Origin: Paracoccaceae bacterium
GTDB taxonomy: Bacteria > Pseudomonadota > Alphaproteobacteria > Rhodobacterales > Rhodobacteraceae
DNA length: 8,434 bases
Assembly: GCA_023263735.1 (NCBI GenBank)
Contig: JALQUQ010000108.1
Span: forward strand, 1-8,434
Reading direction: 5' to 3'
Under the pieces are notes generated by a model. That model was not told where the DNA came from, did not search any database, and saw only the letters and a list, made by a program, of their open reading frames with translations. Positions 1 to 5,286 of the stretch are shown here, one piece after another. Each line of letters opens with the position of its first letter. The stretch's first letter is position 1. The position numbers and the translations under genes are program-made.

Positions 1-200
1 GCCTGGCTGGACGGGGCCGACCCGGCACCCGGCTGGGCGGCAGCGGGAACCGTCCGCGCGGCTGGCGCCGGCTCGTCCTGGCCGTTGCGCCCGTCGCCCG
101 AAACCGCCATGTACAGGCCCGTGATCGCGCTCAGGACGGTCGCCAGCCCGGTCAGGATGCCAGGCATCGACGTCCAGAAACCCTTTTGCTCTTCGGCCAT
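1..200 (-). CDS. Membrane-anchored protein, N-terminal part (runs off the window edge)
   Basis: The 66 visible residues begin MAEEQKGFWTSMPGILTG. A single hydrophobic segment (about residues 13-33, ILTGLATVLSAITGLYMAV) is followed by an Ala/Pro/Gly-rich low-complexity stretch that looks like an extracytoplasmic linker. The rest of the protein lies outside the window, so its functional domain cannot be named. From memory, N-termini of the form KGFW-S-PGILTG plus one membrane helix occur in single-pass proteins carrying varied C-terminal domains. The start at 200 is supported by a GGGAG ribosome binding site eight bases upstream. The same frame is also open upstream into a truncated enoyl-CoA hydratase (see 201-524), so it could instead be read as the C-terminal part of a fusion. 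I favour separate initiation at 200. Confidence 0.65.
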   Translation of the reverse strand, partial: MAEEQKGFWTSMPGILTGLATVLSAITGLYMAVSGDGRNGQDEPAPAARTVPAAAQPGAGSAPSSQ

Positions 201-524
201 GGCCGATCTCCCTTCTGCGCCCGCGCGTGGCTGGTGGATTGCCTGCACAGCATCCAGGATCTTGGCAAAAAAGGCGCGGCCCCCATCGTCGGCCGCGCGG
301 CCCGCCGTCAATTCCTTGAGGTCGTGCCCCGCACAAAAGGCCGGGCCATGGGCCGCCAGCACCACAACGCGCACGGCCCCGTCGGCCCCCGCCCTGGCAA
401 AGGCGTCGCCCAGGCGGTGCAGCATCGCCTCGGACAGCGCATTGCGGCGCGGCACATCATTCAGCGTCAGACGCAGGATGCCGCTGTCGTCCAGATCGGA
501 CAAAAGAATATCGCCGGGTTCCAT
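201..524 (-). pseudogene. Truncated enoyl-CoA hydratase/isomerase (crotonase family), N-terminal fragment
   Basis: The frame starts with ATG at 524, preceded by a strong GGAGG site, 25 bases after the OsmC gene. Residues 1-100 are a good crotonase N-terminus: LRLTLNDVPRRNALSEAML, then VVVLAAHGPAFCAGHDLKEL at about 53-72, which carries the first part of the CoA/oxyanion-hole region. A complete family member is about 250-270 residues and next has the P-PVIA-V-G-A-AAG stretch with the second oxyanion-hole glycine, then the catalytic Glu region. Here homology stops near QAIHQPR (about residues 94-100). The frame continues through the ribosome binding site of the next gene and into it at residue 109 without a stop. 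The protein would lack most of the active site and the trimerisation region, so I call it broken. Alternatives are a true fusion gene or an assembly chimera. Confidence 0.7.
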
Positions 525-549
525 CACGGACCTCCTGCAAGGGACAACG

Positions 550-999
550 TCAAAGGATGGTCACCGCCACACTGTCGGCCAGCGTGTTGGCGATAAAGCA
601 ATAGCGGTGGGCGCGGTCCTGCATCTCGGCCAAAGTGGCGCTCTCGACCGCAAAGCCCGTGTCAAAGCGCACCACCGGATGCAGATCGATCCGGGTGACC
701 GACATCTGGCCCTTGGGGTTCTTGCCCAGATGGGCCACGGCATGATCGTGATAGCTGGCCACGGGCCAACCCGCCTTGGCCGCCAGCGCCAGAAAGGTCA
801 TCATATGGCAGCTTGACAGGGACGCCGCCAAGGCCTGTTCGGGGTTGGTATGGGCCGGGTCCCCGCCCCAATCGGGGGCGGCGTCCACCGGCAGATCATA
901 CCGGCCGTTATACTGCACGCTATGGGCGTTCGAATAGGCCCCGGTCTTCAGATGCGCCTCTTGGCGCTGCCAATGCAGATCGATGGACAATGCGCTCAT
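550..999 (-). CDS. OsmC-family thiol peroxidase-like protein
   Basis: This 149-residue protein has the usual length for OsmC/Ohr-family proteins, which reduce organic hydroperoxides or related species through two cysteines. The expected pattern is present: NPEQALAASLSSCHMM with Cys64, and HRYCFIANTL with Cys134, the two positions that form the redox pair in the family. Glu55 of the NPEQ motif is also in place. The start at 999 is chosen because AAGGAGG lies just upstream. The frame is open further upstream, but only into the 3' end of the preceding gene. The gene begins 22 bases after the methyltransferase stop and ends 25 bases before the hydratase fragment, which suggests one operon. A role in handling a reactive sulfur or peroxide by-product of the methyltransferase pathway is speculation. 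Classic OsmC versus the broader YhfA-like branch cannot be settled by eye. Confidence 0.9.
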   Translation of the reverse strand: MSALSIDLHWQRQEAHLKTGAYSNAHSVQYNGRYDLPVDAAPDWGGDPAHTNPEQALAASLSSCHMMTFLALAAKAGWPVASYHDHAVAHLGKNPKGQMSVTRIDLHPVVRFDTGFAVESATLAEMQDRAHRYCFIANTLADSVAVTIL

Positions 1000-1021
1000 T
1001 TTCCCTCCTTCAGGCCCCGGA

Positions 1022-2164
1022 TCAGGCCGCGGCCAGCGTTTTTTTCGGATCATGGAACGGGCGGTCCACCACGGTGGCCGACCGCAGGCCCGCGCCGGTC
1101 TCGACCATGACCTGCGTGCCGATCGCGCCATGATCGACCCCCACCATCGCCAGCGCGATGTTTTGCTGCAGGCGCGGCGAATGGATGGCCGATGTGACCT
1201 TGCCGATCACGGCCCCGTCGCGGTGGATGGCCCAGAAGCTGGTGTTCGGCCCGCTCAGCGGCGCGCCGTCGATCACCAGACCCACCTGCCTGCGGCTGAC
1301 GCCCCTCTCCTTGATCCGCTGCAAGGCCGCCTTGCCGATGAACTCGGCGCCGCTGTCCAGATGAACCAGCCGGTCAAGGCCCAGCTCATAGGGGTTGGTG
1401 GTGATGTCGGCATCGGCGTGATACGACAGCATCCCCCCTTCGATCCGCCGGATCGACGAGGTATGGCCCGGTTTCAACCCAAAGGGTCGGCCCGCCGCCA
1501 TGATCTTTTCCCACAGCACATCGCCATGGGCGCTGTCTTGCAGGTAAATCTCATAGCCCAATTCGCTCGACCATCCGGTGCGCGACACGATCAGGGGGAT
1601 GCCGTCCAGCTCCACCCGGCGCAGCCAGTAGTATTTCAGATCCATGATGGTCTCGCCAAACAGCGCCCGCATCACCTCGCCCGATTTCGGGCCCTGCAAT
1701 TGCAGGGGCGAGACATCCGGCTCATGGATGGTCACATCCATGCCCGAGTGAACCGCAACCCCCTGCGCCCACAGCAGAATGTCGCTGTCGGCCAAAGACA
1801 GCCAGAACCGGTTTTCCTCCAGACGCAGCAGGATGGGGTCGTTCAGGATGCCACCATCGGCATTGGTGATCAGCACATATTTGCACTGCCCCACCGCCAG
1901 TTTCGACAGATCGCGCGGCGTCAGCATCTGCACGAACCGCGCCGCATCGGGGCCCGCGATTTCCACCTGACGCTCAACCGCCACATCACACAGGATCGCG
2001 TCGTTGATCAGGTTCCAGAAATTCTGCTCGGGGTTCCCGAAATCGCGCGGGATATACATGTGGTTATAGACGGAAAACGCCGTCGCCCCCCACCGCACCG
2101 TGGCGTCGAAATAGGGGGATTTGCGGATCTGCGTGCCAAAGCCGAAAGTCTGCGCGTTCGTCAT
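1022..2164 (-). CDS. DmdA-related, tetrahydrofolate-dependent methyltransferase (GcvT fold)
   Basis: This 380-residue protein belongs to the GcvT/DmdA superfamily, whose members move a one-carbon group from a substrate to tetrahydrofolate. The closest resemblance I recognise is to the DMSP demethylase DmdA: YNHMYIP (33-39), DVAVERQVEIAGPDA (60-74), VQMLTPRDLS (78-87), GGILNDP (104-110, carrying the Asp conserved in GcvT), SDILLW (127-132), EPDVSPLQLQGPK (148-160) and RIEGGMLSY (240-248). The loop that I recall as GWSKQG in true DmdA reads GWSSELGYEIYL here (197-208). The substrate may therefore not be DMSP; a methylated amine or another sulfonium compound is possible. A modest AAGG site precedes the ATG. 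The Lrp/AsnC gene lies upstream in the same direction, and OsmC and a hydratase fragment follow. The superfamily is certain, DmdA relatedness likely, and the exact reaction unknown. Confidence 0.85.
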   Translation of the reverse strand: MTNAQTFGFGTQIRKSPYFDATVRWGATAFSVYNHMYIPRDFGNPEQNFWNLINDAILCDVAVERQVEIAGPDAARFVQMLTPRDLSKLAVGQCKYVLITNADGGILNDPILLRLEENRFWLSLADSDILLWAQGVAVHSGMDVTIHEPDVSPLQLQGPKSGEVMRALFGETIMDLKYYWLRRVELDGIPLIVSRTGWSSELGYEIYLQDSAHGDVLWEKIMAAGRPFGLKPGHTSSIRRIEGGMLSYHADADITTNPYELGLDRLVHLDSGAEFIGKAALQRIKERGVSRRQVGLVIDGAPLSGPNTSFWAIHRDGAVIGKVTSAIHSPRLQQNIALAMVGVDHGAIGTQVMVETGAGLRSATVVDRPFHDPKKTLAAA

Positions 2165-2187
2165 CTGAGGGGCCCTTGTTGGCGGAT

Positions 2188-2214
2188 CTTGGGGCCACAG
2201 GATCGGGGCCCAAG
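2188..2214. promoter_or_regulatory. Imperfect inverted repeat in the leader of the methyltransferase gene
   Basis: The arms CTTGGGGCC (2188-2196) and GGGCCCAAG (2206-2214) match at 8 of 9 positions around a 9-base spacer. The element ends 24 bases upstream of the methyltransferase ATG, in the 165-base gap after the Lrp/AsnC gene. It could be an operator for that regulator or a leader hairpin. Lrp-type sites are usually AT-richer, so the operator reading is weak. Confidence 0.25.
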
Positions 2215-2329
2215 ACCCGCGCGACGGTTCATGGATGACAGGAATTTAGACGCCCCCCGCCCGACAAGCGGGCCAAAGACGGGGCGCAAACAGCCCGATC
2301 AGACCAAAGTTTTCAGCCCAGCCGACCGA

Positions 2330-2845
2330 TCAGTCTTTTGGCCCCGCGTCGGCCTTGGGCCCCTGCCCGGCCACCAGACGCGCCAGATCGGGGCGGGTCG
2401 ATTTGATCTGGCGGGTGGCGATATAGGTCATGTACCGCTCGATCGCCAAGCCGGCGTCCAGCATCGCCTCCATCAGCATCTGAAAGGCGGGTAGGCTCGG
2501 GGTCACCACGGTCATCACATAATCCATCCCCCCGCCGGTCGCGATGCATTCCGTCACCTCCGGGCAGGCCTGAACAAAGCGTTCAAACCGCTCGAAATCG
2601 GCCTTGCGATGGCTGTTGAGGGACACGGTCACCACAACCGTCGCCAGTTCGACGATCTGGCGCAGCGCGAGATCGGCATGATAGCCGCGGATCAGCCCGG
2701 CTTTTTTCAACCGGTCCAGCCGCGCCCAGCACGGGGTGGGCGAGAGGCCGACGATCTCGGCCAGTCGCGATTTGCTCAGCGGCCCGTTCTGCTGAACGGC
2801 GCATAAGATCCGAATGTCGGCAGCATCAAGCGCGATGGGTTTCAT
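2330..2845 (-). CDS. Lrp/AsnC-family transcriptional regulator
   Basis: This 171-residue protein has a classic Lrp/AsnC layout. The N-terminal winged helix-turn-helix (about 6-57) includes LSKSRLAEIVGLSPTPCWARL, with the recognition helix beginning at LSPTPCW, and ends in AGLIRGYHADL. It is followed by a RAM-like effector-binding domain (about 65-148) with the glycine-rich turn CIATGGGMDYVM (100-111). The segment FERFERFVQACPEVTEC and the ending IERYMTYIATRQIK resemble, from memory, the DoeX-like branch linked to ectoine degradation; this is only a hint. The ATG at 2845 has no convincing Shine-Dalgarno sequence. It reads in the same direction as the DmdA-like gene 165 bases downstream, so a local, substrate-responsive regulator of that operon is the natural inference. 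Such proteins act as dimers or octamers in the cytoplasm. Confidence 0.93.
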   Translation of the reverse strand: MKPIALDAADIRILCAVQQNGPLSKSRLAEIVGLSPTPCWARLDRLKKAGLIRGYHADLALRQIVELATVVVTVSLNSHRKADFERFERFVQACPEVTECIATGGGMDYVMTVVTPSLPAFQMLMEAMLDAGLAIERYMTYIATRQIKSTRPDLARLVAGQGPKADAGPKD

Positions 2846-2874
2846 GGAGCGACCGGCCGCAAGGAGAAGGGAGC

Positions 2875-2898
2875 GACCCGGGGGACAGGCCCGGGGTC
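2875..2898. other. GC-rich hairpin upstream of the Lrp/AsnC gene
   Basis: GACCCGGG pairs with CCCGGGGTC (one bulged G) around the loop GGACAGG. It sits between the 69-residue helix-turn-helix gene and the Lrp/AsnC start, 30 bases upstream of that ATG on the minus strand. No T-run follows on either strand, so it is not a standard intrinsic terminator. It could be a transcript-end structure or part of the Lrp/AsnC leader. Confidence 0.3.
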
Positions 2899-2970
2899 TT
2901 GGTTCTGCCGTGCTATCCTGCCAGATGCCAGAAGACCAGCACAGAGGGCAAAGGGATACGCCCCCTTGGC

Positions 2971-3180
2971 TCAGGCCGCCTTGGGCTTGCGTTTGGAAAA
3001 CATCTTCTGCCAGCCCGCGACGCTGGCCTCATCCAGATAAAGAAGCCCCGCCACATCCTCCGCGCTCAGCCCCTCGGCCAGCAAAAGCAACGCATTCGCC
3101 ATCCGCGCCTGAATCAGCTCGGGGCTCTTGGCGTTCAGAGTTTTCAGCAGCGTTTCGCGGTCATGGTCGGAAAGGAACAT
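2971..3180 (-). CDS. Small helix-turn-helix protein, probable IS630-type transposase N-terminal remnant
   Basis: This 69-residue protein has a helical N-terminus, MFLSDHDRETLLKTLNAKSP, then RMANALLLLAEGLSAEDVAG (26-45) and LLYLDEASVAGWQKMF (46-61). The last two form a helix-turn-helix of the kind that opens IS630-family transposases, where the LYLD-x-x-(S/T)V-x-x-W pattern is typical. A full transposase would continue for 250 or more residues with a second DNA-binding region and a DDE catalytic domain. Here the frame stops after the basic tail SKRKPKAA. The 125 bases that follow show no continuation that I can recognise in any minus frame. No ribosome binding site is evident and I see no terminal inverted repeats. 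It may be a decayed insertion-sequence fragment or a retained small DNA-binding protein. Confidence 0.55.
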   Translation of the reverse strand: MFLSDHDRETLLKTLNAKSPELIQARMANALLLLAEGLSAEDVAGLLYLDEASVAGWQKMFSKRKPKAA

Positions 3181-3221
3181 TTCTGGATCAGTCTGTTATT
3201 GATGGGGCGGCTCTTCTGGCA

Positions 3222-3238
3222 CGTCCCTTTGCGGGACG
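3222..3238. other. Short perfect hairpin
   Basis: CGTCCC (3222-3227) and GGGACG (3233-3238) form a 6-bp stem with the loop TTTGC. The element lies in the 179-base gap upstream of the small helix-turn-helix gene. No T-run follows it. It may act together with the larger hairpin at 3253-3281 as a transcript end for the secreted-protein gene, but this is only a structural observation. Confidence 0.25.
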
Positions 3239-3252
3239 CAACGGATGTCGAA

Positions 3253-3281
3253 GGGGCTTCGGCAAGATGCCGCAGAGCCCC
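3253..3281 (-). terminator. Possible terminator hairpin after the PepSY-like gene
   Basis: GGGGCT (3253-3258) pairs with AGCCCC (3276-3281), and inside it GGCA (3261-3264) pairs with TGCC (3268-3271) around a 3-base loop. On the minus strand it lies about 80 bases after the stop at 3360 and is followed by only a short TTCG, not a proper U-run. The stem supports a transcript end, but the missing U-run weakens a Rho-independent call. Confidence 0.35.
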
Positions 3282-3359
3282 CCGTTTGGCCCCTTGGCCG
3301 CGCCCAGCATGGGCCAACGGTATGGCCCAAGGCGCGCGGCGCTGATGGCAAAGCGGCGA

Positions 3360-3893
3360 TCAGCCGCCCGCCCCCCGGCTGCCGCCCCTGTCACCTCCAC
3401 GGTCGCCCCCACGGTCGCCGCTCTGATCGGCTGCGTTTGAATTGCCACTCTCTGCGCCAGCACTGCGGCCCGCCTCCTGCCCCGCGCCCTCGCTCTTTTG
3501 CTGCCCAAAGGCCGCGCCATTCGCGCGGGCTTCACCGGCAATCCGCTGGCCCTCGGCGGCCTTCAGCGGGGCGACCCCGCGCGCCTGTTCGATCTTTTCC
3601 GACACAAGCTGACCAGCCCCATCAAACCGCCGTTCGATCCGCAGGCCCTCGGCGGTCGTCGTCGCTTCGCTGACCAGCGTCGTGTTCTGATACCGGCGCA
3701 TCGTCACACCCGCGGGGCCACGGGCCTCAACCCGATAGGTGTCGCCCCGATATTCGATCCGCGCCGCCTCAGAAAACCCTGCGGCCACAAGGTCTTTGGT
3801 GATGCTGTCAATGACGGATTGATCCTGCGCAAAAGCGGCTGTTCCCAGCATGAGCGCCATGAGCGCCCCCAAAAATCCTGTTTTCATGGTCAT
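3360..3893 (-). CDS. Secreted PepSY-like protein with a Gly-Asp-Arg-Gly repeat tail
   Basis: This 177-residue protein has a clear Sec signal peptide, MTMKTGFLGALMALMLGTAAFA, with likely cleavage before QDQ (residue 23). Residues 24-75 (VIDSITKDLVAAGFSEA, then IEYRGDTYRVEARGPAG) resemble the helix plus strand pattern of PepSY-type periplasmic domains, although the match is loose. Residues 80-135 are charged and Ala/Gly rich. The last 20 or so residues are a simple repeat of GDRG units (159-175). The ATG at 3893 is preferred to the one at 3887 because GGAG lies seven bases upstream of it. It is transcribed away from the secreted protein starting at 4133. Periplasmic location is well supported, function unknown. 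The repeat tail could vary in length between strains. Confidence 0.8.
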   Translation of the reverse strand: MTMKTGFLGALMALMLGTAAFAQDQSVIDSITKDLVAAGFSEAARIEYRGDTYRVEARGPAGVTMRRYQNTTLVSEATTTAEGLRIERRFDGAGQLVSEKIEQARGVAPLKAAEGQRIAGEARANGAAFGQQKSEGAGQEAGRSAGAESGNSNAADQSGDRGGDRGGDRGGSRGAGG

Positions 3894-3928
3894 GCCGCCT
3901 CTCCTGCATCGTTGCGCGCGAAACGCAT

Positions 3929-3956
3929 ATGGTAGTCAAATCCGGCACAGCCGCAA
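3929..3956 (-). promoter_or_regulatory. Candidate promoter for the PepSY-like gene
   Basis: Read on the minus strand, TTGCGG (3956-3951) is followed after 16 bases by TACCAT (3934-3929), about 35 bases upstream of the ATG at 3893. The -10 matches consensus at four of six positions and the -35 mainly at TTG. This is a weak call made by eye. Confidence 0.3.
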
Positions 3957-3963
3957 CGCCCCC

Positions 3964-3995
3964 AAAAAACCGTCCTGTGGACCGGGATGCACAGG
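3964..3995 (-). terminator. Terminator-like hairpin plus T-run on the minus strand
   Basis: On the minus strand, CCTGTG and CACAGG (3995-3974) form a perfect 6-bp stem with a 10-base loop, followed four bases later by TTTTTT (3969-3964). This has the form of an intrinsic terminator, though with a short stem. No minus-strand gene lies directly upstream, so it may block antisense transcripts coming from the 4133 gene or insulate the promoter of the PepSY-like gene. Chance occurrence is possible. Confidence 0.35.
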
Positions 3996-4074
3996 CCCCG
4001 CCCCAAGAGGCCAAGGGGGCTCGACAAACCTCTGGCGCGTATCATCAACCGATCGCCTCACCCTGTTTCGCGCA

Positions 4075-4080
4075 TTGACA
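4075..4080 (+). promoter_or_regulatory. Candidate -35 element for the secreted protein gene
   Basis: A perfect TTGACA occurs 53 bases before the start at 4133. About 18 bases further on there is CATCTA/TCTAAG, a poor -10. A housekeeping sigma-factor promoter is plausible but not firm. Confidence 0.35.
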
Positions 4081-4132
4081 GCCCCAGACGGGCGGGCGCA
4101 TCTAAGCTCTAAAGCGGCTGGAGCGTATGCTT

Positions 4133-5242
4133 ATGAAAATCAAGACAATTTTGCAATCTTTCGGTGTGCTGGCGGCCTCGATGTCACCAGCGATTGCCGA
4201 GACCGCCCCCGATATCCGAGGGTATTGGGCGGGCGGCTACACGAATGGACAGGGGGGCGAGATCCAGTTTGAACTGACGGTCATTCAGGATGTCGGGGAA
4301 CTGAAATACAACGCGACCAACTGGGGCGCTCTGGGCTTTGCGATCTGTGACTATGTCTTCCCGGTCGAAAACGGCCTTCCGGGCAAGCTCACCCGAAATT
4401 CAGGGGCGGGAACGGGCGAATGTCTGGCAGAACCATCGTTTACGGCAGCCCGTCCGGGGCCGGAAACGCTGACGCTTCGCTTTGCCAACCCCGAGATTGC
4501 GCTGGATGCGGTTGAACTGGGGGGCATCTTGCGCCCGTTTGACCCGGCGCAGGCGCATGCCCCCCTCGAGGGGATCGACATTCTCGGCGTGAAACCGGGC
4601 ATGACCTTTGCGGAAATCGATCAGATCCTGTCCAAGAAGGACTATGCCCGCAAGGAAGACCGTGACCGCGTTCTGGACTATCAAGGCTTCACGATCGAGC
4701 AGAAGGCCTGGGGCAAGGGGGCGGATGACTATGGCGCGCCAACCGACCGGATTTTTGTCACCTTCACATCGAAAAAGGACTGGGCGCCTGAAGACGTGCC
4801 GGTGGCAACCGATGTCGGCCGCGATTGGGACATTCCGGAAAGCGACGGCATCGCGGGGGCGACGCTGGTCGATACGCTGGCCAAGAAATACGGGCCGCGG
4901 TCGAATGACATCAACGAAGACCGGCTTTATGACCGGGCCGGACAGGGGCTCACGGAGGCGTTCTCCTGTGCAGAGGGCATCCATCAACCCTTGATGTCCC
5001 ACTATCTGCTTGAAAGCGAATTGGGCGAGGAAGAGGTCTCCGTGACCTGCGGGTCGATCTTGAAGGCCTATGTGGGGACCGACTCCGCAACAGGCCGGGC
5101 GACCGTCTTGAAAATCCGCCTGACAGATCCCGACCCGCTCTGGGCCGATTTCTGGTCCACCTGGGGGCAGAACGAGGGCGCGCGCCTGCTCGCCCTTTAC
5201 GAGGGCGTGACGGGGGCGACCGGCGCCGCACCAGACTTGTAA
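4133..5242 (+). CDS. Secreted protein of unknown function, two-part architecture
   Basis: This 369-residue protein starts MKIKTILQSFGVLAASMSPAIA, a Sec signal peptide with likely cleavage before ETAPD. An ATG six bases earlier (4127) is in frame but lies only three bases after GGAG; the one at 4133 is nine bases after it and is preferred. The first mature part (about 25-130) has the look of a small beta-barrel: IRGYWAGGYTNGQGGEIQFE followed by alternating strands, with Cys72 and Cys97. The second part begins GVKPGMTFAEIDQIL (about 152-166), a pattern reminiscent of SmpA/BamE-type or PepSY-like alpha-beta modules. It contains a second similar helix, GATLVDTLAKKYGP, and Cys279 and Cys306. The paired cysteines suggest disulfides in the periplasm. 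I do not recognise the family. The gene converges on the binding-protein gene, 31 bases away. Confidence 0.85.
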   Translation: MKIKTILQSFGVLAASMSPAIAETAPDIRGYWAGGYTNGQGGEIQFELTVIQDVGELKYNATNWGALGFAICDYVFPVENGLPGKLTRNSGAGTGECLAEPSFTAARPGPETLTLRFANPEIALDAVELGGILRPFDPAQAHAPLEGIDILGVKPGMTFAEIDQILSKKDYARKEDRDRVLDYQGFTIEQKAWGKGADDYGAPTDRIFVTFTSKKDWAPEDVPVATDVGRDWDIPESDGIAGATLVDTLAKKYGPRSNDINEDRLYDRAGQGLTEAFSCAEGIHQPLMSHYLLESELGEEEVSVTCGSILKAYVGTDSATGRATVLKIRLTDPDPLWADFWSTWGQNEGARLLALYEGVTGATGAAPDL

Positions 5243-5258
5243 GCCCCCCTGCGGGCGG

Positions 5259-5286
5259 GCGCGGCACGCACCATCACGTGCCGCGC
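5259..5286. terminator. Perfect inverted repeat between convergent genes, likely bidirectional terminator
   Basis: GCGCGGCACG (5259-5268) and CGTGCCGCGC (5277-5286) form a perfect 10-bp stem with an 8-base loop. It lies 17 bases after the stop of the plus-strand secreted protein. It overlaps the end of the minus-strand binding-protein gene, whose TGA falls in the loop and whose last codons form one arm. Position and symmetry fit a shared transcript end, but no U-run follows on either strand. Confidence 0.5.

Noticed and set aside
85..816. Plus-strand open frame of 243 codons
   Set aside because: It crosses opposite three different minus-strand reading frames and has Arg/Ser/Ala-rich shadow composition with no motif.
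1000..1131. Upstream extension of the OsmC gene to 1131
   Set aside because: It lies within the methyltransferase 3' end, adds Arg/Trp/Pro-rich residues foreign to the family, and the ATG at 999 has a strong AAGGAGG.
983..2494. Long open frame on the plus strand (503 codons)
   Set aside because: It is antisense to the methyltransferase and Lrp/AsnC genes, has low-complexity Arg/His/Gln-rich content and no recognisable motif. The opposite strand has clear families, so this is a high-GC shadow.
2899..3440. Plus-strand open frames of 148-208 codons over the small helix-turn-helix gene
   Set aside because: They have no domain and biased composition, and they lie opposite a recognisable helix-turn-helix sequence.
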